From an uncultured Christensenella sp. (lineage in GTDB: Bacteria > Bacillota > Clostridia > Christensenellales > UBA3700), in contig CAJTKI010000029.1 in assembly GCA_910576875.1 (NCBI GenBank), positions 1-18,241 of the forward strand: a DNA stretch of 18,241 bases, written 5' to 3'. How positions within the stretch are numbered: the first letter of the stretch is position 1; each line of letters starts with the position of its first letter. A program made the position numbers and the translations under genes. The notes beneath the pieces are model-generated. The model ran no database searches, had not been told where the DNA came from, and saw only the letters and a program-made list of their open reading frames with translations. Below, piece after piece: positions 1 to 8,069 of this stretch.

Positions 1-530
1 ACATCGTATTGCGCACGCATACGTCCCCCGTGCAAGTGCATACGATGCTGGCGCAAAAGCCGCCGATCCGCGTCGTCTGTCCCGGCAAAGTGTATCGTCC
101 GGACGACGATGCGACGCACAGCCCGATGTTCCAACAGATCGAAGGGCTGGTCGTGGACAAGCATATTACGCTGTGCGATCTGAAAGGTTTGCTCGAAACC
201 TTTGCCAAGCGCCTGTTCGACGCCGACACGAAGACGCGTCTGCGTCCGTCCTATTTTCCGTTTACGGAGCCGAGCGTCGAAGTGGACGTTACCTGCGCCA
301 ACTGTCACGGCAAAGGCTGTCGCGTCTGCAAAGGTACGGGCTGGTTGGAGATTCTCGGCGCGGGCATCATAAATCCCAAAGTGCTCGAAAATTGCGGCAT
401 CGACAGCGCGGAGTATACGGGACTTGCGTTCGGGATGGGAATCGAGCGGATCGCGATGATCAAGTACGGGATTCCGGACATCCGCATTTTGTTTGAAAAC
501 GATACGCGTTTTCTCAAAGAATTCAGATAA
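1..530 (+). CDS. pheS: Phenylalanine--tRNA ligase alpha subunit, C-terminal part (5' end outside window)
   Basis: PheS is the catalytic subunit of the cytoplasmic (alpha-beta)2 enzyme that attaches phenylalanine to tRNA-Phe using ATP. The reading frame is open from base 3, so the gene begins upstream, and about 175 residues are present. The visible part opens with the family motif LRTHTSPVQVHTM, followed by VYRPDDDATHSPMFQQIEGL. Class II motif 2 appears as RPSYFPFTEPSVEVDV and motif 3 as GLAFGMGIERIAM near the end. Between them (294-344) is a Cx2Cx4Cx2C cluster, CANCHGKGCRVCKGTGW; many bacterial PheS proteins carry this putative metal-binding variant, whereas the E. coli protein does not. It ends in TAA, 9 nt before pheT, the usual pheST arrangement. 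Identity is essentially certain. Confidence 0.97.
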   Translation, partial: IVLRTHTSPVQVHTMLAQKPPIRVVCPGKVYRPDDDATHSPMFQQIEGLVVDKHITLCDLKGLLETFAKRLFDADTKTRLRPSYFPFTEPSVEVDVTCANCHGKGCRVCKGTGWLEILGAGIINPKVLENCGIDSAEYTGLAFGMGIERIAMIKYGIPDIRILFENDTRFLKEFR

Positions 531-539
531 GGTGAGTAT

Positions 540-2942
540 ATGAAAATTTCGTTGAATTGGTTGAAAGATTTTGTAGACGTGCCGGTGTCCGTGCAAGAGT
601 TGGCGGACAAGCTGGTCGGCGTCGGGTTCGAAGTCGAAGAAATCATCGAACAGAGCGCTGCGATGCGCAACGTCGTATTTGGAAAAATTCTGCGTTTGGA
701 AAAGCATCCGGACGCGGACAAATTGCAGATCTGTCTGATCGACGTCGGCGCGCAATCGACGGTGCAGATCGTCACGGGCGCGGACAACATCGCGGTCGGC
801 GATCTGGTGCCGGTCGCGCTGCACAATTCGCTGCTGCCGACGGGACAGGAAATCAAAAAAGGAAAGTTGCGCGGCGTTGTGTCGGAAGGCATGTTGTGTT
901 CGGGCGAAGAACTGGAATTGAGCGAGTCCGATTATGCGGGGGCCGGCGTGCACGGCATCCTGATCATGAACCGCGAGCAACATCCGATCGGAACGGATCT
1001 GAACGTCGTGCTCGGACGCGACGATACCGTGCTCGATATTTCGGTTACCGCCAACCGCAACGACTGCAACAGCGTGCTCGGCATCGCGAGAGAAGTCGCG
1101 ACCGTGCTCAAACAGCCGTTGAAAATGCCCGATCTCGACTATGTCGCGCAAGCGGATTATCGCACGCAAGACGCGATCGACGTCGTCGTCGAAGATCGCG
1201 AACTGTGTCCGCGCTATATGGCGACCGCCGTGCGCGATATCAAGATTTGTCCGTCTCCGCAATGGATGCAAAAGCGTCTGCGCGCGGTCGGACTGCGTCC
1301 GATCAACAACATCGTCGATATTACCAACTACGTCTTGATCGAGATCGGACAGCCGATGCATGCGTTTGACGCGGAATTGTTGCAGGACGGGCGGATCGTC
1401 GTGCGCCGCGCCAAAAACGGAGAACAAATCGTCGCGTTGGACGAAAAACCGTATGCGCTGGACGATACGATGCTTGTGATCGCGGACGCGCAACGTCCGG
1501 TCGCGATCGCCGGCGTTATGGGCGGACGAGACAGCTCGATCCGTCCGCAGACGAATACGATCGTCTTCGAGAGCGCCAAATTTTTGCGCGACAACATCCG
1601 ACGCACGTCGCGTAAACTCAATTTGCGTTCGGATTCTTCTTACCGCTATGAACGCGGCATCGATTTTGCAAGTCAGGAATACGGCATGCGCAGAGCGCTG
1701 TCGCTGATCGCGCAAAACGGGTACGGCACGATCGCATCGGACACGATCGACTGTCTGAGCGCGGATTTAAGCGAACGGATCATCGAAACGACGACGGATC
1801 GGATCGATGCGATTCTCGGAATCCGCGTGCCGAAGGAAGAGATGGTCGACATCCTGAATCGTCTGCAAATCCGTACGGAATGCACGGGCAATACGCTCAG
1901 ATGCGTACAGCCGTTTTTCCGCGACGACATCGAAAACGCGAACGACTTGGCGGAAGAAATCATCCGTCTGTACGGGTACGATCGGATTCATTGCACGTTG
2001 CTTGCCGACGCAAAACAGACGCTGGGCGGCAAAACGCAGTCGCAACGCAATGCCGACGCCGTGCGCGAAATCGCGGTCGGACAGGGCATGCACGAAATCC
2101 TGACGTATTCGTTTGTATCGCCCAAATCGTTTGATTTGTTGCGGCTGGGACAGGACGACGAACTGCGCAAGTGCGTCGTGCTGCGCAATCCGCTCGGCGA
2201 AGACGGATCGGTCATGCGCACGAATCTGGCGAGCAGCATGTTGCAAGCGCTTGCGTCCAACGCGTTGAAGAACGTGCGCGAGACGCGCCTGTTCGAAATC
2301 GCGAACGTCTATACGCCCAAACAATTGCCGTTGGAAGAACTTCCCGTCGAGACGAGACGGCTGGCAATGGGCGCGTACGGAGAGAAAGAAGACTTCTACG
2401 GACTCAAAGGCGTTGTGGAGTTGATCGCGCGCAAGTTCGGATTGGACGCGCGTTACGAGCGTTCGGGCAGACCGTATCTGCACAGCGGGCGTTCTGCAGA
2501 AATCGTCTGTAATCAGACGGTGATCGGTTATGTCGGCGAAGTACATCCGAACGTCGCGGCGCAGCTGGACGTCAAACAGAGACTGTATATCGCCGAGATC
2601 GATTTGGACTTGGTCGATCGGCTTGCCGATCCGCATTATCGGTTCCGTCCGATCGCGAAATTCCCGCCGGTCGAACGCGATCTGGCAGTCATCGTCGACG
2701 AAGACGTTGCGGCGGCGCAATTGTTGGATATCGTGCGCGCCGCGGGCGGCAGCGCGTTGCAGAATTGCGGCATCTTTGATATCTATCGCAGCGAAGCGAT
2801 CGGACAGGGCAAGAAGAGCGTCGCGATCTCGATGGAATTCCGTTTGGCGGATCGCACGTTGACCGACGAAGAAGTCGCGGCGAAGACGCAGCGTATTCTC
2901 AATAAGCTGATCGGCGAAGTCGGCGCGTCGCTGCGCGAATAA
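540..2942 (+). CDS. pheT: Phenylalanine--tRNA ligase beta subunit
   Basis: The beta subunit binds tRNA-Phe and edits mischarged Tyr-tRNA-Phe. At 800 residues it is full length for the family. Domains in order: an N-terminal segment starting MKISLNWLKDFVDV; an OB-fold tRNA-binding domain (about 40-150) with HPDADKL and GVVSEGMLCSGEEL; the B3/B4 editing domain (about 205-370) with QPMHAFDAELL; the B5 domain ending in NDLAEEIIRLYGYD (468-481); a catalytic-like core (about 485-690); and a C-terminal FDX-ACB domain (about 700-800) with FPPVERDLAV. The ATG at 540 is preceded by AAGGTGAG, which overlaps the pheS stop codon, and the N-terminus matches homologues. The stop lies 1 nt before the next gene. 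In many Clostridia a zapA gene follows pheT; none is present here. Confidence 0.98.
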   Translation: MKISLNWLKDFVDVPVSVQELADKLVGVGFEVEEIIEQSAAMRNVVFGKILRLEKHPDADKLQICLIDVGAQSTVQIVTGADNIAVGDLVPVALHNSLLPTGQEIKKGKLRGVVSEGMLCSGEELELSESDYAGAGVHGILIMNREQHPIGTDLNVVLGRDDTVLDISVTANRNDCNSVLGIAREVATVLKQPLKMPDLDYVAQADYRTQDAIDVVVEDRELCPRYMATAVRDIKICPSPQWMQKRLRAVGLRPINNIVDITNYVLIEIGQPMHAFDAELLQDGRIVVRRAKNGEQIVALDEKPYALDDTMLVIADAQRPVAIAGVMGGRDSSIRPQTNTIVFESAKFLRDNIRRTSRKLNLRSDSSYRYERGIDFASQEYGMRRALSLIAQNGYGTIASDTIDCLSADLSERIIETTTDRIDAILGIRVPKEEMVDILNRLQIRTECTGNTLRCVQPFFRDDIENANDLAEEIIRLYGYDRIHCTLLADAKQTLGGKTQSQRNADAVREIAVGQGMHEILTYSFVSPKSFDLLRLGQDDELRKCVVLRNPLGEDGSVMRTNLASSMLQALASNALKNVRETRLFEIANVYTPKQLPLEELPVETRRLAMGAYGEKEDFYGLKGVVELIARKFGLDARYERSGRPYLHSGRSAEIVCNQTVIGYVGEVHPNVAAQLDVKQRLYIAEIDLDLVDRLADPHYRFRPIAKFPPVERDLAVIVDEDVAAAQLLDIVRAAGGSALQNCGIFDIYRSEAIGQGKKSVAISMEFRLADRTLTDEEVAAKTQRILNKLIGEVGASLRE

Positions 2943-2943
2943 C

Positions 2944-5232
2944 GTGAAAGCGGAATTGCTTGCGCCTGCCGGCAGTTTTGCCGCGCTGCACACGGCGATC
3001 GCGTGCGGCGCGGACGCCGTATATCTCGGACTGGACGCGTTCCAGGCGCGCGCAAAAGCGGTCGAATTTACGACCGAAAATATCGCGCAGACGGTGCGTC
3101 GATGCCATTTGCTCGGCGTCAAGGTGTATGTAACCTGCAATACCTGCGTCAAAGCGGACGAAAAAGAACGCTTTGCGCAGTATGTCGACGCCTGCGCGCG
3201 CGCCAAAGTCGATGCGTTTATCGTGACCGATCCGGGCATGTTGGATATCTTTCGGCGTTACGACATCGCGCTGCATGCCAGCACGCAGATGGGGATTCAC
3301 AATCTGCCGGGCGCCGTAATCGCGGAGCAACTCGGATTTACGCGCGTCGTGCTGTCGCGCGAAGCATTGCTGGAAGACGTAAGAGAGATCAAGGCGCATA
3401 CGTCGCTCGAAGTCGAATATTTTGTCCACGGCGCGCTGTGCGTGTCGTTTTCGGGCGGGTGCTTGCTCTCGTCGATGATGTCGGGCGAAAGCGGCAACCG
3501 CGGTCGGTGCAATCAACCGTGCCGTCTGCCGTACCGATGCGATGCGTTCCGTACGGACGGATATCTGCTGTCGCCGTCCGATCAATGTCTCGTCGACAAA
3601 TTGGACGACTTGATCGACGCAGGCGTAGACAGTCTCAAAATCGAAGGGCGGCTCAAACAGCCGCATTATGTCGGCGAAGTCGTCACGCAATATCGGCGCG
3701 TGCTCGATCGGATCGGCAAAGCGGACGTCGGCGCGTTGGAACGCGCGTACAACCGCGGCAAATTCAGCGCGGGATACAATTACGACGACTCGCGAAAATT
3801 GATGTCCGTGCGCGTACAGGGACATTGCGGACAGACAGTCGGACGCGTCGCAGGCGCGTTGCGCGGACAGTTGATCGCGCAATTGAGCAGACCGTTGCAT
3901 GCGGGAGACGGCATCAAACTGCTGTACAAAGGCAAAGAGATCGGCGGTTGCGCCGTAAGCGAAATTCGTCCCGATCCCAAACGCGCGCAGCAATCTTTGA
4001 TCGCTTATCCGAACGCGGACAAAATCCCGATCGGTACGCAGATCGCATTGACGTCCGATCGCGCGCAGATCCGTCGATACGAATCGCCGATCACGGAACG
4101 CTATGTCGATTTTGTCGTGCGCGCGAAAGTGGGCGAGCCGTTGGAGGTCGTTGCGCAGTGCGACGGCGCGCGGGGATGCGCGACGGGCAACCCGGTGCAA
4201 GCGGCGCAAAAATCCGCGACGGACGCGCAGACGGTACGCAACTGCATGGCGCGTACGGGCGATACGGTCTTCCGTACCGATGCGTGCGAATGGGAATCGG
4301 ACGGCGGATTCGTCCCCGTATCCGAGTTGAACGCGTTGCGCAGACAGGCAATCGCGGCGTTGGAAGACGCGTTGCTCGACCGGTGGGAACGCGAACGGCA
4401 AAAAGTCGATTACAGCGCCTATCCCGCGCGACTCGATGCGACGCATGCGATCGAAGATCGCGTCTTTGTCCAAAGCGATCAAATCGACGCGCTCGCGAGT
4501 GTTGCGGACTTGCCGGTGCATTTGGTCGCGACGACGGATATGTGGAGCGTCGAACGGGTCGAAGAAATCGCGACGCGCTTGCGCGCGTTGCGTCCCGATA
4601 TGCGCGAAGCAAGCGTGTTTTTCGCCGTGCCGAAAATCGCGCGCGGCAGAGACGTCGCGCGGATGCGCGGAATCGCGCAGATTTGCGCGCGGTTGCGCAT
4701 CGGTTGGATCTGCGACAACTTGTATGCGGTCGGGTTGGCGCGCGAATACGGACTGGCGTATGCGGGCGGAATCGGACTGAATCTGTATCAACAAGACGCC
4801 GCGCGCGTCTTGGGGGCAACGCGGTATCTGGCGAGTCCGGAACTGCGCCAATCCGAATTGTCCGGATGTTCGGGCGCGACGCTGTATGCGTACGGTCCGA
4901 TCCCGGTCATGACGCTGACGCACTGTCCGGTACAACTCAACAGCGGTTGCGACTGCGACAGATGCGCGTATCGGGGCGCGTTTGCATATCGGGACAAACG
5001 CGCGCAATATCGATTGGAAAGACATCGGATCGCGTCGTGCTATTTTACGATGTACAATCCGCAACCGATCGATCTGAGAGAAAAATACGAAAAAACGCCT
5101 TATCAAACTTACTTAAACGTGGTACAATGCAAGGCGGAAGAAGTACGGGAACTCGTACAGTCCTTCGTGCGGCGCGACGGCAAACGCATCGCGGGCGCAA
5201 CGACGGGACATTGGAATCGGGGAGTGTTGTAA
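2944..5232 (+). CDS. U32 family protein (peptidase/collagenase family, RlhA-like architecture)
   Basis: This is a 762-residue U32 protein. It starts MKAELLAPAGSFAAL and carries the family signature EYFVHGALCVSFSGGCLLSS at about 158-177. Cys166, Cys173, Cys189 and Cys193 match positions that bind a 4Fe-4S cluster in some U32 members (seen in UbiU/UbiV; inference here). Residues about 380-482 resemble the DUF3656 region (NPVQAAQKSATDAQTV, then FVPVSELNALRR). A Cys-rich C-terminal segment, CPVQLNSGCDCDRC, follows. Annotators usually call such proteins collagenase-like peptidases, but characterised relatives TrhP and RlhA hydroxylate tRNA U34 and 23S rRNA, and the DUF3656 layout is closest to RlhA. 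RNA hydroxylation is therefore the better guess, unproven. The GTG start lies 1 nt after the pheT stop with no clear Shine-Dalgarno, so translation is probably coupled to pheT. Confidence 0.92.
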   Translation: MKAELLAPAGSFAALHTAIACGADAVYLGLDAFQARAKAVEFTTENIAQTVRRCHLLGVKVYVTCNTCVKADEKERFAQYVDACARAKVDAFIVTDPGMLDIFRRYDIALHASTQMGIHNLPGAVIAEQLGFTRVVLSREALLEDVREIKAHTSLEVEYFVHGALCVSFSGGCLLSSMMSGESGNRGRCNQPCRLPYRCDAFRTDGYLLSPSDQCLVDKLDDLIDAGVDSLKIEGRLKQPHYVGEVVTQYRRVLDRIGKADVGALERAYNRGKFSAGYNYDDSRKLMSVRVQGHCGQTVGRVAGALRGQLIAQLSRPLHAGDGIKLLYKGKEIGGCAVSEIRPDPKRAQQSLIAYPNADKIPIGTQIALTSDRAQIRRYESPITERYVDFVVRAKVGEPLEVVAQCDGARGCATGNPVQAAQKSATDAQTVRNCMARTGDTVFRTDACEWESDGGFVPVSELNALRRQAIAALEDALLDRWERERQKVDYSAYPARLDATHAIEDRVFVQSDQIDALASVADLPVHLVATTDMWSVERVEEIATRLRALRPDMREASVFFAVPKIARGRDVARMRGIAQICARLRIGWICDNLYAVGLAREYGLAYAGGIGLNLYQQDAARVLGATRYLASPELRQSELSGCSGATLYAYGPIPVMTLTHCPVQLNSGCDCDRCAYRGAFAYRDKRAQYRLERHRIASCYFTMYNPQPIDLREKYEKTPYQTYLNVVQCKAEEVRELVQSFVRRDGKRIAGATTGHWNRGVL
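5100..5128 (+). promoter_or_regulatory. Candidate internal promoter upstream of mutS2
   Basis: TTATCA (5100-5105) and TACAAT (5123-5128) are separated by 17 nt. TACAAT is preceded by TG-G, giving an extended -10 element. The segment lies in an unusually AT-rich patch (about 5078-5130) at the 3' end of the U32 coding sequence. Initiation would fall near 5135, about 100 nt before the mutS2 ATG. The -35 matches consensus at four of six bases and the -10 at five of six. This is a sequence match only, and the patch also encodes protein. Confidence 0.35.
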
Positions 5233-5235
5233 CGA

Positions 5236-7602
5236 ATGATCGCGGCAAAAACGCTGAAAACTCTGGAATACGATAAGATCTTGACGCAGCTGGCGCAGCA
5301 TGCGTCGTCTTGCGCCGCCAAAGCCGCAATCGCGCGATTGCTTCCGCAAACGGACGAAGCGCGCGTACAGGCGTTGCTCGACGAGACCGCGCAAGCGGAT
5401 AAGGCGTTGTACGAACATTGCGCGACGCCGCAGTTTGCGTTCGATACGATGGACGAAGATCTGTTGCAGTTGTCGAAAAGCGCCGTTTTGAGCGCGGCGC
5501 AGATCATGCGTTGCGGCAGACTGTTGCGCGCGTCCCGTCGCGTGCGGCAAACGTTGGATGCGATCAACGATCCGCAATTGGAAACGTTGCGCGCGTATAC
5601 GGCGCAGTTGACCGTCGACCGTCCGCTCGAACAGGATATATCGGACGCGATCGTCGGAGAGAACGAAATCAGCGATTGCGCCTCCGTCGCGTTGGGCAAT
5701 GTCCGTCGCAGTCTGCGCGCGTGCAACGAACGCATCCGTCAGAAGTTGCAGGACTACATCAGCGGCGGAAACTATGCGAAATATTTGCAGGACAATCTGA
5801 TCACGATGCGTAACGATCGCTACGTCGTGCCCGTCAAGAGCGAATGCAAAGGTCAGATCGACGGTCTCGTGCACGACCGTTCCGACAGCGGGGCGACGCT
5901 CTACGTCGAACCGATCGCGATCGTGCGCCTCAACAACGAATTGCGCACGCTCGAATTGGAAGAAGAACGCGAAATCGCACTGGTGCTGCAAAGATTTTCT
6001 TTCCGTCTGGCAGAGCAATTGCAGGCATTGGAACAGTCGTACGACGCGTTGACGCGTCTGGACGTAATCTTTGCGAAAGCCGCATACGGACATGCGATGC
6101 GCGCGGTGCGTCCGACGTTGAATACGCGCGGCGCGTTGAAAATCTTAAAAGGTCGGCATCCGTTGATCGCCGCGGACAAAGTCGTGCCGGTGACGCTCGA
6201 AATCGGACAAACGTATCGTACGCTCGTCGTAACCGGACCGAATACAGGCGGCAAAACGGTATCGCTCAAATTGGCGGGATTGCTGTCGTTGATGGCGATG
6301 AGCGGCATCTATGTGCCTGCCGACGAGCAAAGCGAAGTATGCGTATGGAACGGCGTCTTCTGCGATATCGGAGACGAACAGAGCATCGAGCAGAGTTTGT
6401 CCACGTATTCGTCGCACGTACGCAATCTGATCGAGATCACGCATGCGGCGACGCCGAACAGTCTGATTCTGTTGGACGAATTGGGCGCGGGCACCGATCC
6501 GCTGGAAGGAAGCAGTCTGGCGATCGCCGTCATCGAATATCTGCGCGAAAAGGGATGCGTGACGATCGCGACCAGCCACTATACGCAACTCAAAGAATAC
6601 AGTTACTCGACCGACGGCGTATGCAATGCGGGCATGGACTTCGATCCGATCACGTTCGAGCCGACGTATCGGCTCGTCATGGGCGTGTCCGGAAGCTCCA
6701 ATGCGCTTGCGATCGCGCAAAATCTGGGGTTGGACGCCGCGATCGTGCGACATGCAAAGCAGTTGCTCGGGTCTGAAAAAGTATCGTTCGACCGTTTGAT
6801 CGCAGCGGCGGAACGGCAGAACCGACAGGCGCGCGAAACGCTCGAACAGGCGACAATCGATCGACAGGAAACGCAGAAAGCATTGCGCGATGCGGAGCGC
6901 GAACGCGAGCGGTGGGAAGAAAAGAACAAGCAACTGGACGAAAAATTGTCTAAGCATGCAAAAGAATTGTTGCAAGATTATTTGGACGACGCGCAAGAGT
7001 TGGTCGAACAGATTCGCTTGCAGGTCAAACAGGGAGACGAAAAAGCGTTGTTCGAAGCGCGGCGGTTGCGCAAACGTTTGGAAGCGCGCGCGCATGCGGG
7101 CGAGACGTACGAGCATCCGTCCAAACGCGCGATCGAAGGCGAAATTACGATTGGCGATCGCGTCTATGTCAAATCGCTGCGCAGCGAAGGCGAAGTCGTC
7201 TCGATCAATCCCAAGCGCAAGGAATGCACCGTCAAAGCCGGTATCCTGACCAGCGCGGTCAAGATGTCCGATCTGCAAAAGATCCGTCCCGTTGAACCCG
7301 CGCCGCGTCCGCAGGCAAGCGTATCGCGCGGATCGAATCCGGATCCGGCGAGTCGCGTTTGTCCGTCCGAATTGATGTTGATCGGCATGCACGCGGACGA
7401 AGCCGTGTATCGGTGCGAACAGTATCTGAGCGACGCGTTGATGTACGGATATCCGCAGGTGCGGATCGTGCACGGCAAAGGGAGCGGCACGCTGCGCAAC
7501 GCGATCGCGGAGTTGCTCAAAAAGCATCCCAGCGTCGATACGTTCCGACTCGGCGCGTACGGCGAAGGCGAAGACGGCGTGACAATCGTCACGTTTAAGT
7601 AA
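5236..7602 (+). CDS. mutS2: Endonuclease MutS2 (MutS family ATPase with Smr domain)
   Basis: MutS2 lacks the mismatch-recognition domains of MutS. Family members have been linked to suppression of recombination and, in Bacillus subtilis, to splitting collided ribosomes (RqcU). The 788-residue product is full length. It has a core/clamp region (1-300), Walker A GPNTGGKT (334-341), Walker B SLILLDELGAGTDP (409-422) and ATSHYTQLKEYSY. A long charged coiled coil runs from about 515 to 620, a KOW-like beta segment from about 633 to 685, and an Smr domain from about 711 to 788 containing HGKGSGTLR. The usual Smr LDLRG motif reads LMLIG at 713-717, so the Asp and Arg linked to nuclease activity in some relatives are absent. 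The ATG at 5236 follows the U32 stop by 3 nt and is preceded by GGGGAG (5219-5224). The TAA stop overlaps the next ATG. Confidence 0.97.
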   Translation: MIAAKTLKTLEYDKILTQLAQHASSCAAKAAIARLLPQTDEARVQALLDETAQADKALYEHCATPQFAFDTMDEDLLQLSKSAVLSAAQIMRCGRLLRASRRVRQTLDAINDPQLETLRAYTAQLTVDRPLEQDISDAIVGENEISDCASVALGNVRRSLRACNERIRQKLQDYISGGNYAKYLQDNLITMRNDRYVVPVKSECKGQIDGLVHDRSDSGATLYVEPIAIVRLNNELRTLELEEEREIALVLQRFSFRLAEQLQALEQSYDALTRLDVIFAKAAYGHAMRAVRPTLNTRGALKILKGRHPLIAADKVVPVTLEIGQTYRTLVVTGPNTGGKTVSLKLAGLLSLMAMSGIYVPADEQSEVCVWNGVFCDIGDEQSIEQSLSTYSSHVRNLIEITHAATPNSLILLDELGAGTDPLEGSSLAIAVIEYLREKGCVTIATSHYTQLKEYSYSTDGVCNAGMDFDPITFEPTYRLVMGVSGSSNALAIAQNLGLDAAIVRHAKQLLGSEKVSFDRLIAAAERQNRQARETLEQATIDRQETQKALRDAERERERWEEKNKQLDEKLSKHAKELLQDYLDDAQELVEQIRLQVKQGDEKALFEARRLRKRLEARAHAGETYEHPSKRAIEGEITIGDRVYVKSLRSEGEVVSINPKRKECTVKAGILTSAVKMSDLQKIRPVEPAPRPQASVSRGSNPDPASRVCPSELMLIGMHADEAVYRCEQYLSDALMYGYPQVRIVHGKGSGTLRNAIAELLKKHPSVDTFRLGAYGEGEDGVTIVTFK

Positions 7603-8069
7603 TGTATTACGCGTACGAGTTGGCGGAAAATCGATATAAACCGCTCAAAATCCTTCTGCTGGCGATGTTGGAAATCGCGCAAATCGCGAATGCGATTTGG
7701 CTGATCGGCAGCATGTTCGTGTCCGCCAAATACGCGGCGCTCAGCGTTGCGGTCGGCGTGATTTTGGTCGTTGCGCAACTCGGCGCGGCATGTCTGACGC
7801 ATACGTACGAATATACGTTGCGGGAACATACGTTAGAGATCCGCAAGCGTTATCCCGTGCGCGCGTGCGCGGCGATCGTAATTCCGATCCGCGCAATCGA
7901 GCAGATCCGTCCGCTCGACGGGCGGGACAGCGCGGTCTGCGCGTGTCCAAACGCTTGCCGCTTTGCGCGCTATGTGATACAATTATCGGACGGAAGAGAG
8001 TATCGCGTCGCGTTGGACGAGTACGCGCGCGCATATCTGTCGTCCGATCGGGAGAACGCTACGCCATGA
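7602..8069 (+). CDS. Small two-TM membrane protein with PH-like cytoplasmic tail, unknown function
   Basis: I do not recognise this 155-residue protein with confidence. It has a short polar N-terminus (1-16), two hydrophobic segments (about 17-40 and 44-66), and a tail of about 85 residues predicted to be beta-rich and cytoplasmic (HTYEYTLREHTLEIRKRY, then RYVIQLSDGREYRVAL). The pattern of two helices followed by YEYT and an EIRK-type strand recalls small Clostridia families such as DUF6106 or bacterial PH-like domains; this is a weak resemblance. A cysteine cluster CACPNAC lies at 113-119, with further cysteines at 64 and 89. Its ATG overlaps the mutS2 stop (TAATG) and its TGA overlaps the next ATG (ATGA), so it is translationally coupled on both sides. 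That supports a real gene, but not a function. Confidence 0.85.
   Translation: MYYAYELAENRYKPLKILLLAMLEIAQIANAIWLIGSMFVSAKYAALSVAVGVILVVAQLGAACLTHTYEYTLREHTLEIRKRYPVRACAAIVIPIRAIEQIRPLDGRDSAVCACPNACRFARYVIQLSDGREYRVALDEYARAYLSSDRENATP
7955..7983 (+). promoter_or_regulatory. Candidate internal promoter upstream of the cysteine desulfurase
   Basis: TTGCCG (7955-7960) and TACAAT (7978-7983) are separated by 17 nt, with TG-A directly before TACAAT giving an extended -10. Initiation would fall near 7990, about 75 nt before the cysteine desulfurase ATG. The coding sequence here uses ATA and TTA codons, which by eye are uncommon in this window. The -10 is the same extended TACAAT form as the candidate ahead of mutS2. 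It would let the desulfurase-thiI pair be expressed separately from the upstream operon. Sequence match only. Confidence 0.35.

Noticed and set aside
294..344. Cys4 cluster in PheS that looks like an inserted zinc knuckle.
   Set aside because: The same CxxC-GKGC-xxC-KGTGW segment recurs in many bacterial PheS proteins, so it is a known family variant and not a new insertion.
493..539. TTGAAA at 493-498 as a possible -35 element for a separate pheT promoter.
   Set aside because: No -10-like hexamer stands 16 to 18 nt downstream (AAAGAA at the 17-nt position). pheT is probably transcribed with pheS.
2899..5276. Very long open frames overlapping the U32 gene: about 735 codons on the minus strand (2899-5106) and about 757 codons in another plus frame (3003-5276).
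   Set aside because: They are rich in Arg, Ala and Ser with no family motifs, and result from GCG/CGN codon composition that suppresses stop codons. The U32 frame carries all the conserved motifs.
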